Shown: in pieces, positions 18,269 through 27,900 of the stretch | Numbering within the stretch: position 1 is the first letter of the stretch | How the letters are laid out: every line of letters starts with the position of its first letter | DNA from: Inmirania thermothiophila | Lineage (GTDB): Bacteria > Pseudomonadota > Gammaproteobacteria > DSM-100275 | Direction of reading: 5' to 3' | NCBI RefSeq assembly: GCF_003751635.1 | Contig: NZ_RJVI01000001.1 | Location: forward strand, 1,032,726-1,096,725 | Length of the DNA: 64,000 nt | The notes under the pieces: generated by a model | Database searches by the model: none | What the model was told of the DNA's origin: nothing | Seen by the model: the letters and a program-made list of their open reading frames with translations, nothing else | Made by a program: the position numbers and the translations under genes

Positions 18269-19215
18269 CAGTAGACCTCCCGGATCCTTGCCCGCAGCAT
18301 GTAGCCGAGGATGTTGAAGGCGAGGGTGACGAGGAACAGTGTCAGCCCCGCGGCGAAGATGGTCTGGTAGCCGATGCTGCCGTGGGGCACGTCCCCGAGG
18401 CTCACCTGGACGATGTAGGCGGTGATGGTGGCCGCCCCCTCGAGGGGGTTGAAGGTGAAGTTCGGCTGCTGTCCGGCGGCCACCGCCACCACCATGGTCT
18501 CGCCCACGGCGCGGGACATGCCGAGGATGTAGGCGCCGGCGATGCCCGAGAAGGCCCCCGGCACCACCACCCGCAGCGCCGTCTGCAGCCGCGTCGCCCC
18601 CATGGCGTAGGAGCCCTCGCGCATGGCCTTGGGCACGGCGCGCATGGCGTCCTCGCTGATGGAGGCCACGTACGGGATGATCATGATCCCCATCACGAGG
18701 CCCGCCGAGAGCATGTTGAAGGTGGGCAGGTTCGGGTGGATCCGCTGCAGCAGCGGGGTGAGGAAGAGCAGGGCGAAGTAGCCGAAGACCACGGTGGGCA
18801 CCCCCGCGAGCAGCTCCAGCACGGGCTTGACCGCCTCGCGCACGCGCGCGCCGGCGAACTCGCTGAGGTAGATGGCGCTGATGGTGCCGCCCGGGATCGC
18901 CACCACGAGGGCCACCGCCGAGGTGACCAGCGTGCCCGCGAGCAGCGGCAGGATCCCGTAGTGGGCGTCGGCGAAGAGCGGGGTCCACTGGGTGTCGGTG
19001 AAGAAGTCCGAGAGCGGCACGTGGCGGAAGAAGGCCACCGACTCCTTCACCAGGACGTAGACGATGCCGAGGGTGACGAGGATCGAGAAGGCCGCGGCGG
19101 CGAAGAGGACCGCGCGCATGACGGCGTCGGCGGCCTTCGCCCGGCGCAGGTGGACGGCCTCGCGCCGGCGCAGCTCGGCGGCCGAGAGGGCGGCCTCCTC
19201 GGTGCTCACGTTCAT
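18268..19215 (-). CDS. pstC: Phosphate ABC transporter permease PstC
   Basis: 315-residue inner-membrane permease. It has an N-terminal charged cytoplasmic tail, a first membrane helix, and a periplasmic loop ([13 protein letters not shown]). The conserved core follows, with [44 protein letters not shown] and [17 protein letters not shown]. It pairs with PstA. A Pho box 54 bases upstream of the ATG gives pstCAB-phoU its own phosphate-controlled promoter, separate from that of pstS. Confidence 0.96.
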   Translation of the reverse strand: MNVSTEEAALSAAELRRREAVHLRRAKAADAVMRAVLFAAAAFSILVTLGIVYVLVKESVAFFRHVPLSDFFTDTQWTPLFADAHYGILPLLAGTLVTSAVALVVAIPGGTISAIYLSEFAGARVREAVKPVLELLAGVPTVVFGYFALLFLTPLLQRIHPNLPTFNMLSAGLVMGIMIIPYVASISEDAMRAVPKAMREGSYAMGATRLQTALRVVVPGAFSGIAGAYILGMSRAVGETMVVAVAAGQQPNFTFNPLEGAATITAYIVQVSLGDVPHGSIGYQTIFAAGLTLFLVTLAFNILGYMLRARIREVY

Positions 19216-19254
19216 GGCGGACAGGCTCCCGGTGCGACGGCTACGGCGGGCGCA

Positions 19255-19288
19255 AGCCTAGGCGCCGAATGTGACAGGACGATGACAG
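19255..19288 (-). promoter_or_regulatory. Pho box and -10 for pstCAB-phoU
   Basis: On the minus strand, 19288-19270 reads CTGTCATCGTCCTGTCACA, two 7-base CTGTCAT/C repeats at 11-base period, a near-consensus PhoB site. Nine bases later comes TAGGCT (19255-19260), a candidate -10. The pstC ATG follows at 19215. PhoB replaces a -35 box in such promoters. Confidence 0.8.
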
Positions 19289-19334
19289 CCCCTCCCCCGC
19301 CCTCCCCGCAGCGCGGGGAGGGCGGGGGAGGGGC
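19288..19334. repeat. Long palindromic (REP-like) hairpin between pstS and pstC
   Basis: A perfect 22-bp stem (19288-19309 with 19313-19334) has a 3-base loop AGC. It lies between the pstS stop and the pstC Pho box and shares its outermost base with that box. Its core, CCCTCCCCGC-NNN-GCGGGGAGGG, recurs at 49024-49046. It may end or stabilise the abundant pstS transcript. Confidence 0.75.
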
Positions 19335-19342
19335 CCGGGCGG

Positions 19343-20356
19343 TCAGTCCCTGCGCTCCCGTCGCAGCAGCTCCTCGATGCGGATCCCCACGTGGGAACCT
19401 TCCTCGAAGACGGTGCCGGTGACGCCGCGGCGGAAGTGCTCGAGGGCGAGGTCGTAGGCCTGCTCGGGCAGGGGCACGTATCCCACGTCCCGGACGAGCT
19501 GCGGCGCCACCGCCTTGTCCAGGTACATCTCCACGAACTGCCGCACCTCGGGGCGCCGCGCCGCCTCGGCGTTGACGTAGATGAACATCGGGCGCGACAG
19601 CGGCTGGTAGGTGCCGTTGCGGGCGGTCTCCAGCGACGGGGCCACGGGCGGGCGGTCGCCGTGCCGGATGGGCACCGCCCGCAGCCTGCCGCGGTTCTCC
19701 TCGTAGTAGGCGAGCCCGAAGTAGCCCAGCGCCCCGCGGTCGCCCGCGACCCCCTGGACGAGGACGTTGTCGTCCTCGCTGGGGGTGTAGTCGCCGCGGC
19801 TCGCCCCGGCCTCGCCCACCACCGCCTCGGTGAAGTAGTCGAAGGTGCCGGAGTCCGAGCCGGGGCCGTAGAGGCGCAGCGGCACGTCGGGCCAGCCGGG
19901 CCGCACCTGGCTCCAGCGCAGGATCCTGCCCTGGGCCGCGGGCTCCCAGATCCGGCGCAGCTCCTCCACGGTCAGGTGGTCGACCCAGTCGTTGCGCGGG
20001 TTGACCACCACGGTGAGGGCGTCGAAGGCCACGGGCAGCTCGATGAAGCGCACGCCGTTTTCGGCGCAGGCCTTGCGCTCCTTGGGGCGGATGGGGCGGG
20101 AGGCGTCGGCGATGTCGATCTCGCCGCGGCAGAACTTCTTGAACCCGCCCCCGGTGCCCGAGATCCCCACCGTGACCCGGATCCGGCCCCGGTGGGCGAT
20201 CTGGAACTCCTCCGCCACCGCCTCGGTGATGGGGTAGACGGTGGAGGAGCCGTCGATGCGGATCAGTTCGGCGGCCGCGGCGGGGCCCGGCAGCGCGGCC
20301 GCGGCCAGGGCGAGGGCCGCGAGCGCCCCGAGGGCACGATGGCTCGGTGCGGTCAT
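19343..20356 (-). CDS. pstS: Periplasmic phosphate-binding protein PstS
   Basis: 337-residue secreted protein with a signal peptide ([20 protein letters not shown], cleavage near AAAAE). Phosphate-contact segments are visible: [43 protein letters not shown], and [21 protein letters not shown]. It delivers phosphate to PstCAB. It is of the larger PstS type that has a C-terminal [19 protein letters not shown] tail. The start at 20356 is the only one giving a proper signal peptide. A Pho box lies 52 bases upstream, and a REP-like hairpin follows the stop. Confidence 0.96.
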   Translation of the reverse strand: MTAPSHRALGALAALALAAAALPGPAAAAELIRIDGSSTVYPITEAVAEEFQIAHRGRIRVTVGISGTGGGFKKFCRGEIDIADASRPIRPKERKACAENGVRFIELPVAFDALTVVVNPRNDWVDHLTVEELRRIWEPAAQGRILRWSQVRPGWPDVPLRLYGPGSDSGTFDYFTEAVVGEAGASRGDYTPSEDDNVLVQGVAGDRGALGYFGLAYYEENRGRLRAVPIRHGDRPPVAPSLETARNGTYQPLSRPMFIYVNAEAARRPEVRQFVEMYLDKAVAPQLVRDVGYVPLPEQAYDLALEHFRRGVTGTVFEEGSHVGIRIEELLRRERRD

Positions 20357-20393
20357 GTCGCTCCTGCTCCTCTTCTCGTGGGAACCGGCGCCC

Positions 20394-20427
20394 ACCCTAG
20401 CAGGCGGGTGTGACGGTTTCGTGACAG
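20394..20427 (-). promoter_or_regulatory. Pho box and -10 for pstS
   Basis: On the minus strand, 20427-20409 reads CTGTCACGAAACCGTCACA, two 7-base repeats at 11-base period. It is followed after 9 bases by TAGGGT (20394-20399). The pstS ATG is at 20356. The box lies just after the phoR stop. Confidence 0.8.
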
Positions 20428-20434
20428 CCCCGGT

Positions 20435-21751
20435 TCAGCCTGCGGCCTCCGCCTCGGCGCGGCGGCGCACGCGCGCGGCGTCGAAGCGGCAGCGGAAGGT
20501 GGAGCCCCGGCCCACGGCGCTCTCGATCTCGAGCCTCGCGCCGTGGCGGGCGAGGACGTGGCGGACGATGGCAAGCCCCAGGCCGGTGCCGCCGCTCTCG
20601 CGCGAGCGGGCGACATCCACGCGGTAGAAGCGCTCGGTCAGGCGCGGGATGTGGGGGGCGGGGATGCCGATGCCGGTGTCGGTGACCACGAAGACGGCGC
20701 CGTCGCCCTCGGCCCCCCAGCGGATGGTGATGCGCCCGCCGTCCGGGGTGTACTGCACGGCGTTGTGGACGAGGTTGGCGAAGGCGCTTCGCAGCTCGCC
20801 CTCGGCGCCGAGGAGGACGAGCCCCTCGTCCGCCTCCACCTCGATCCGGTGCCGGCGCGGCCCCGAGAGCAGGCGCGCCTCGCGGGCGAGCTCCGCCGCC
20901 AGCGCCGCCACCGCCACCGGCCGCTCGGGCGGGGGGCGGCGGTCGCCCTCGAGGCGCGACAGCTCCAGCAGGTCCTCGACCAGGTGGCGCATGCGCGTGG
21001 TCTGCTCGGCCACGGCCTGGATCTCGGCCCGCCAGGCGCCCAGGGTGTCGCCGTCGGGGGCCTCGGACAGCGCCTCCACGTGGCCGGTCATGACGGTGAG
21101 GGGCGTGCGCAGCTCGTGGGAGACGTTGGCCACGAAGTCGCGCCGGATCCGCTCGAGCCGCTTGAGGCGGGTCACGTCGCGGGCCATGAGGAGGCGGCGG
21201 CGCTTGGCGATGGGGATGGCGACGACGCTCAGCGTGCGCGCGGGGTCGGCGGGGGCGGGGATCTCCACCGGCTCGTCGAAGGCGCCCCGCTGCAGGTAGG
21301 CCACCAGGTCCGGGTGGCGCAGCAGGGCGTTGACGTGGGCCCCGAGATCGCGGCTCTTGAGCCCCAGGAGGCGGCCGGCGGCGTCGTTGAACCACTCGAT
21401 CTCGCCCCCGGGGGAGACCACCACGGTGGCGTCGGGGATGGCGCGGGTCGATTCCTGGAAGCGGCGGATGATCTTGGCAAGCTTCTTCTTGCGCTTGCGG
21501 TTGCGGCCCTGGAGGCGGTGCAGGCCGTCGAAGACCTCGCCCCACAGGCCGGGGGCCTCCGGCGGCTCGGCCTTGCGCCCGTCGGCGAGCCAGGCGAGGA
21601 GGCGGGCGATCTGGACCAGGTGCCAGCCGAGATAGAGCAGAAGCCCCGTGCCCACGGCGGCGCCGGCGCGCTCCAGCGGCGCCGCCGCGGCGGCGAGGAG
21701 GGCGAGGCCTGCCGCCACCCACAGCAGCTCGCGCAGGAGCGGGCCCGCCAT
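20435..21751 (-). CDS. phoR: Phosphate regulon sensor kinase PhoR
   Basis: 438-residue inner-membrane histidine kinase. Two hydrophobic segments fill the first 50 residues, followed by a basic linker (GRNRKRKKKLAKIIRRFQES). A PAS domain follows (AIPDATVVVSPGGEIEWFND with AAGRLLG). The H-box is RRDFVANVSHELRTPLTVMT with the phosphorylated histidine. The ATPase domain has N (FANLVHNAVQYTP), G1 (DTGIGIP) and G2 (GGTGLGLAIV) boxes. There is no large periplasmic domain, as in E. coli PhoR, which senses through PstSCAB-PhoU. It begins 5 bases after phoB. Confidence 0.95.
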   Translation of the reverse strand: MAGPLLRELLWVAAGLALLAAAAAPLERAGAAVGTGLLLYLGWHLVQIARLLAWLADGRKAEPPEAPGLWGEVFDGLHRLQGRNRKRKKKLAKIIRRFQESTRAIPDATVVVSPGGEIEWFNDAAGRLLGLKSRDLGAHVNALLRHPDLVAYLQRGAFDEPVEIPAPADPARTLSVVAIPIAKRRRLLMARDVTRLKRLERIRRDFVANVSHELRTPLTVMTGHVEALSEAPDGDTLGAWRAEIQAVAEQTTRMRHLVEDLLELSRLEGDRRPPPERPVAVAALAAELAREARLLSGPRRHRIEVEADEGLVLLGAEGELRSAFANLVHNAVQYTPDGGRITIRWGAEGDGAVFVVTDTGIGIPAPHIPRLTERFYRVDVARSRESGGTGLGLAIVRHVLARHGARLEIESAVGRGSTFRCRFDAARVRRRAEAEAAG

Positions 21752-21756
21752 GCCCC

Positions 21757-22446
<690 letters not shown>

Positions 22447-22508
22447 GGAGACGTCCCTCGGCGGTGCCGGGCCCGCCGCCGGTGGCGGACATGGTACAAC
22501 GGGCGCCC

Positions 22509-23501
22509 ATGCGGCCGAGAGTCTCGGTGGTGATGCCGGTGCGCGACGGCGGGGCGGCCCTGGCCGCCGCGGTGGAGAGCATCCTCGCCCAGACCCTGGG
22601 CGAGCTCGAGCTCATCGTGGTGGACGACGGCAGCCGCGACGGCGCGCCCGGGCGCCTGCCGCGCGACGCCCGCCTGCGCGTGGTGCCGGCGGCGGGGCGC
22701 GGCATCGTCGCCGCGCTCAACACCGGGATCGCCCTTGCGCGGGCGCCGCTGGTGGCGCGCATGGACGCCGACGACCTCGCCCATCCCGAGCGGCTCGCGC
22801 GCCAGCTCGCCTGGCTCGAGGCCTGCCCGGAGGCGGGCATCTGCGGCGCGCAGGTGGAGATCGTCACCGACGCCGGCCCCCCCGGCGGGGGCTTCCGCCG
22901 CTACCGGGACTGGCTCAACGGCCTGCGCAGCCCCGCCGCCATCGCGCGCGAGATCTTCGTCGAGAGCCCGATCCCCCATCCCACCGCGGTGATCCGGCGC
23001 GCGGTGCTCGAGCGTCTCGGCGGCTACCGCGAGGTCCCCTGGCCCGAGGACTACGACCTGTGGCTGCGGGCGTGGGCGGCCGGCGTACCCATGGGCAAGC
23101 CCGAGGGGGTGCTGCTCGCCTGGCGCGATCGCCCCGGGCGGTTGTCGCGGTGCGATCCGCGCTGCAGCCCCGCCGCCTTCCGCGCGGCACGGGCGCACTT
23201 CCTCGCGCGCACCGTGCTCGCCGCCGGGCGCTGCGTGATCTGGGGTGCGGGCCCCACGGGGGCGCGGCTCGCCGACGCCCTCGCCGCCGAGGGGGTCGCG
23301 GTGGCCGCCTTCGTCGACATCGACCCGCGCAAGATCGGGCGCACCCGTCGCGGGCGCCCGATCCGCCCGGTCTCGGCGCTGGCCCGCGCGAACCTCCCGG
23401 TGGTGGTGGCGGTGGGCGCGGCGGGGGCGCGCGAGACCATCCGCGCCGCACTCCCCGGGCTCGGGCGGCGCGAGGGACGCGATCTCTGGTTCGCGGCCTG
23501 A
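22509..23501 (+). CDS. Family 2 glycosyltransferase with C-terminal Rossmann-like domain
   Basis: 330 residues. The first 220 or so form a GT-A glycosyltransferase: VSVVMPVRDGGAALAAAVES, LIVVDDGSRDG, the DxD-type motif ARMDADDLAHPERLARQ, and a PEDYDLWLRA acceptor/base region. The last 100 residues (GRCVIWGAGPTGARLADALA, then FVDIDPRKIGRT) look like an added nucleotide- or sugar-binding Rossmann module. This fusion is less common. The enzyme probably acts on a surface glycan but lies apart from the EPS locus. The ATG at 22509 was chosen because it directly precedes the RPRVSVVMPV strand. Confidence 0.85.
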   Translation: MRPRVSVVMPVRDGGAALAAAVESILAQTLGELELIVVDDGSRDGAPGRLPRDARLRVVPAAGRGIVAALNTGIALARAPLVARMDADDLAHPERLARQLAWLEACPEAGICGAQVEIVTDAGPPGGGFRRYRDWLNGLRSPAAIAREIFVESPIPHPTAVIRRAVLERLGGYREVPWPEDYDLWLRAWAAGVPMGKPEGVLLAWRDRPGRLSRCDPRCSPAAFRAARAHFLARTVLAAGRCVIWGAGPTGARLADALAAEGVAVAAFVDIDPRKIGRTRRGRPIRPVSALARANLPVVVAVGAAGARETIRAALPGLGRREGRDLWFAA

Positions 23502-23509
23502 GACGCGGC

Positions 23510-23556
23510 TGCACCATCCCGGTGCACGCCGGCCCCGTCTGCACCGTCGCGGTGCC
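23510..23556 (+). promoter_or_regulatory. Two NtrC binding sites upstream of amt
   Basis: TGCACCATCCCGGTGCA (23510-23526) is a perfect TGCACC-N5-GGTGCA palindrome, the NtrC consensus. TGCACCGTCGCGGTGCC (23540-23556) is a second copy with one mismatch, exactly 30 bases further on, so both face the same side of the helix. They lie about 85-115 bases before the sigma-54 element, a normal enhancer distance. Confidence 0.8.
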
Positions 23557-23608
23557 CATGGGCGGTGCCCAGGCCCTTGGGATCGGGGACCGCCGGCACC
23601 GCCCGAGC

Positions 23609-23624
23609 TGGCCCGATGTTTGCA
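23609..23624 (+). promoter_or_regulatory. Sigma-54 promoter for amt
   Basis: TGGCCCGATGTTTGCA has the invariant GG (23610-23611) and GC (23622-23623) separated by 10 bases, with TTGCA as in the -12 consensus. Transcription would start near 23635, leaving a leader of about 33 bases with an AGGGGG ribosome site before the amt ATG at 23668. Confidence 0.8.
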
Positions 23625-23667
23625 ATTGCGGTCTCCGTTCGGTTTCCGGAGACAGGGGGATCGTGCC

Positions 23668-24891
23668 ATGCCCAAGGGGCCCGTCGCGGGGGACGTGCTG
23701 TTCATCCTCATCGGTGCCGTCATGGTGCTCGCCATGCACGCCGGGTTCGCCTTCCTCGAGCTCGGGACGGTGCGCGCCAAGAACCAGGTCAATGCCCTGA
23801 CGAAGATCCTGGCCGACCTCTGCGTCTCGGCGGTGGCCTATTTCCTCGTCGGCTACGGTATCGCCTACGGTGTCGGCTTCTGGCGCGGCGCGGCGGCCCT
23901 GAGCGCGGACCACGGCTACGAGCTGGTGCGCTTCTTCTTCCTCTTCACCTTCGCCGCGGCGATCCCGGCCATCGTCTCCGGCGGCATCGCCGAGCGCGCC
24001 CGCTTCTACCCCCAGCTTGCCGCCACCTTCCTCCTCGTGGCCCTGGTCTATCCGTTCTTCGAGGGTGTGGTCTGGAACGGCAACCTCGGCCTGCAGGCCT
24101 GGCTGGAGGCCACCTTCGGGGCTCCGTTCCACGACTTCGCAGGCTCCGTGGTGGTGCACGCGGTGGGCGGCTGGATCGGGCTCGCCGCGGTCCTGCACCT
24201 GGGGGCGCGCCGCGGCCGCTACGGCCGCGACGGGCGCGTCGCCGCCCACCCTCCGTCGAGCATCCCCTTCCTCGCCCTCGGCGCCTGGGTGCTGATCGTG
24301 GGCTGGTTCGGCTTCAACGTGATGTCGGCCCAGCGCCTGGAGGCGGTCTCGGGGCTCGTGGCCCTCAACAGCCTCATGGCCATGGTCGGGGGGACGCTGG
24401 CCGCGCTGCTGGCCGGCCGCAACGATCCGGGCTTCCTCTACAACGGCCCGCTGGCCGGGCTGGTGGCGGTGTGCGCGGGCTCCGATCTCATGCACCCGGC
24501 CGGGGCCTTCGTGACCGGTGCGGTGGCCGGCGGGCTCTTCGTCTGGACCTTCACCCTGGCGCAGAACCGGTGGCGCATCGACGACGTCCTCGGCGTGTGG
24601 CCGCTGCACGGGCTCTGCGGCGCCTGGGGCGGCATCGCCGCCGGGCTCTTCGGGGCCGAGGCCCTGGGCGGCCTCGGCGGGGTGAGCCTGGCGGCGCAGG
24701 CGGCGGGTACCGCGGCCGGGGTCGCGATCGGCTTTGCCGGCGGCTTCGTGGTCTACGGGCTGCTCAAGGCCGCCGTGGGCATCCGCCTTGGCGAGGAAGA
24801 GGAGTTCGCCGGGGCCGATCTCGCCATCCACCGCATCAGCGCGACACCCGAGCTGGACACCGGACTCGGCCGCAGCCTCGGCGAAGGCTGA
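23668..24891 (+). CDS. amt: Ammonium transporter (Amt family)
   Basis: 407-residue inner-membrane ammonium channel with about 11 hydrophobic segments. It starts directly in the membrane domain (GDVLFILIGAVMVLAMHAGF), with no cleavable signal. Typical blocks are FAFLELGTVRAKNQVNAL, FAAAIPAIVSGGIAERA, and DFAGSVVVHAVGGWIGLAAV, which carries the conserved Asp and the first pore histidine. DDVLGVWPLHGLCGAWGG carries the second pore histidine. The C-terminal tail is cytoplasmic. No glnK is adjacent. The upstream NtrC sites and sigma-54 promoter say it is switched on by nitrogen limitation. Confidence 0.95.
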   Translation: MPKGPVAGDVLFILIGAVMVLAMHAGFAFLELGTVRAKNQVNALTKILADLCVSAVAYFLVGYGIAYGVGFWRGAAALSADHGYELVRFFFLFTFAAAIPAIVSGGIAERARFYPQLAATFLLVALVYPFFEGVVWNGNLGLQAWLEATFGAPFHDFAGSVVVHAVGGWIGLAAVLHLGARRGRYGRDGRVAAHPPSSIPFLALGAWVLIVGWFGFNVMSAQRLEAVSGLVALNSLMAMVGGTLAALLAGRNDPGFLYNGPLAGLVAVCAGSDLMHPAGAFVTGAVAGGLFVWTFTLAQNRWRIDDVLGVWPLHGLCGAWGGIAAGLFGAEALGGLGGVSLAAQAAGTAAGVAIGFAGGFVVYGLLKAAVGIRLGEEEEFAGADLAIHRISATPELDTGLGRSLGEG

Positions 24892-24997
24892 CCCCGCTGC
24901 CGCGGGCGCCCGCCGGCCGCGGTGATCCACCGGAATTTCCAGTCGAATCTATCAGGAATGATCAGTTCCTTGCCGTTCCCCTCCAGCGGCGGGCAGA

Positions 24998-27900
24998 ATG
25001 CACACAGGAGGGCAAGAGAGGGCCGGCGGGACCGTGGACGGGGCACGCGCGGGATGGCGCGCCTGGATCGCCGGGGGCGCTGCGGCGCTGGCGGCGGCGG
25101 CGCTCGTCCTCGCCGCGGCCTGGCGGCTCGAGCGCATCGAGGCGGAGCAGGCCCGCGCGCGGGCGCGGGTCGCGGTGTGGGAGACGGCCTCGCACCTCAG
25201 GGTCCGCCTCGAGCAGGCGGTGAACGAGCGCCTGCACCTCGCCACCGGGCTCGCCGCCTTCGTCCGCGCCGAGCCCGGCTTGACCCCCGAGGCCTTCCGC
25301 CTCTACGCCGCCGCGCTGCACCGGATCTATCCCGACGTGCGCAGTCTGCAGCTCGCCCCGGGCGCGGTGGTGCGCCACGTCTACCCCCTGGCCGGCAACG
25401 AGGCCGCCCTCGGCCATGATCTGCTGGCCGACCCGGCGCGGCGCGAGGCGGCCGAGCGGGCCATCCGCGAGCACTCGATGGTGGTCGCGGGGCCGGTGCA
25501 GCTGCGCCAGGGCGGGGTCGGCATCATCGCCCGCCTGCCTGTGTACCTGCCCGCCGCCGCCGGCGGGGAGCGCTTCTGGGGCTTCGCCATCGTCCTCCTG
25601 GACCTGGAGCCGGTGCTGCGGGCCGGGGGGCTGGTGCCGCCGCCCGCGGGGCTGATGGTGGCCCTGCGCGGGCGCGACGGCCTCGGCGCGCGCGGGGAGG
25701 TCTTTTACGGGCCGCCGGAGCTCTTCCGGCGGGACGCGGTGCGGTTCGAGATCGCGCTGCCGCACGGGAGCTGGCAGCTTGCGGCGGCGCCCGCCGGGGG
25801 CTGGCCGGCGGCGCGGCAGGAGCGGGCGCGGTTCTGGCTGGTGGCGGCGCTGCTCGCGGCGGCCCTGGGGGCGGCCGCCGGGCTGCTGGTGGCCTGGCCG
25901 CTGCGGCTGCGCTGGCGGGTGGGGCAGGCCACCGCGGCGGTGGAGGAGCAGCTCCTGTTCCAGCGGGCGCTGCTGGAGGCGGTGCCGCTGCCGGTCTTCC
26001 ACAAGGGCCTGGACGGGCGCTTACTGGGCGGCAACGCGGCCGCCGAGCGCCTCTTCGGGGTGGGTCCCGGCGGGCTTGCGGGGCGGCGCATCGCCGAGCT
26101 CCTGCCCCAGCAGGCGGCCGAGTGCGAGGCGACCGAGGAGGCGCTGCTTGCGGCCGGCGAGGCGCGGGCGATGCCGCTGCGGCTGCCGGGGCCCGGGGGC
26201 CGGGGGCGTGAGCTCGTGGTGCACAAGGCCCCCTGGCGCGACCACGAGGGGCGCCTCAGGGGCCTCATCGGCGTGGCGGTGGAGGTCACGCGCGAGCGCC
26301 GCCTGGAGCGGATGCTCGAGACCGCGGCCGTGGGTTTCTCCGGCGCCTCCGGGAGGGCCTGGCATCGCTGCCTCGTGCGCTACCTGCGCGAGGTCTTGGA
26401 GGCCGATTGGGTCTACGTCGGCGAGCTGGAGGAGGGGGGCGGCGAGGCCCGCATCCGCGCTGTGGCCGTGGCCGGGTCGGAGGGCGACGGCCCCCTCTTC
26501 GCCTATCCCCTGCGGGGTGCGCCCTGCGAGCAGGCCCTCGCGGCCCGCCGCCCGGTGCTGATCGAGGACGTGACGGAGCGCTTCCCGGGCGCGATCCTGC
26601 TGCGGCGGCTCGGGGTCGGCACCTACGCCGGCGAGCCGCTGCTGGACGCCGACGGCTCGCCCATGGGGATGCTGGTGGTGCTTCACGCGGGCCGCCCGCG
26701 CGATCCGGAGGAGGTGAGCTGGGCGCTGCGGATCTTCGCCCCGCGCGCCGCGGGCGAACTCGTGCGGGCGCGGCGGGAGGAGGCCCTGCGCGTGGGGGCG
26801 GCGGTCTTCGAGGCGAGCGGCGAGGCGATCATGGTCACCGACGCCGAGGGACGCATCCGCGCCGTCAACCCCGCCTTCACCCGCATCACCGGCTACAGCG
26901 CCGAGGAGGCGGTGGGCCAGACCCCGGCGATCCTCAAGTCCGGCCGCCACGCCGAGGACTTCTACCGGGCCATGTGGGAGGCGCTGGAACGAGAGGGGCG
27001 CTGGGAGGGCGAGATCTGGAACCGGCGCAGGAACGGGGAGGTGTTCCCCGAGTGGCTGTCCATCGCCGCGGTGCGCGACGCCGCCGGCCGGACCACCGAG
27101 TACGTCGCCGTCTTCGCCGACATCACCCGGCGCAAGGAGGACGAGGCCCGCATCTGGCGCCAGGCCAACTACGACGCGCTGACGGGGCTGCCCAACCGGA
27201 CCCTCTTCTTCGACCGCCTCGCGCGCGCGGTCTCCACCGCGCGGCGCATCGGCGGGCGGCTGGCGGTGCTGTTCGTGGACCTCGACCGCTTCAAGTGGGT
27301 CAACGACACCCTCGGGCACGCCGCGGGCGATGCGCTGCTGCAGGAGGCGGCGCGCAGGCTCGCCCGCTGCGTGCGCGAGAGCGACACCGTGGCGCGCCTT
27401 GCGGGGGACGAGTTCACCGTCGTGCTGGCCGAGATCCGGCGCGCGGCCGACGCCGAGCGGGTGGCGCGGGCGATCCTCGCCGAGCTCGAGCGCCCCTACG
27501 TCCTCGAGGGCCAGGAGGTGCAGATCTCGGGCAGCGTCGGCATCGCCATCTTCCCGGAGGACGGGGAGGACGCCGAGACCCTCCTGCGCCACGCCGACGC
27601 CGCCATGTACCGGGCCAAGGAGGCCGGGCGCAACGCCTACGGCTTCTTCACCCCGGAGATGGACGCCGAGGCGGCCGAGCGCGCGGCGGTGGAGCAGGCC
27701 CTGCGCGCCGCGCTTGCGCGCGAGGAGCTCGCGCTGGTCTACCAGCCGGTGTGGGACCTCGCCGGGGAGGGCCTCGCCGGCCTCGAGGCCCTGCTGCGCT
27801 GGCACCACCCGGAGCGCGGCCTGCTCGCCCCCGAGGCCTTCCTCGCCGTCGCCGAGGAGGCGGGGCTGCTGGGGCCGCTCACGCGCTGGGTCCTCGCGCG

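Noticed and set aside
22447-22508. Pho box ahead of phoB
   Set aside because: I looked for CTGTCA-type direct repeats on both strands of this gap and found none.
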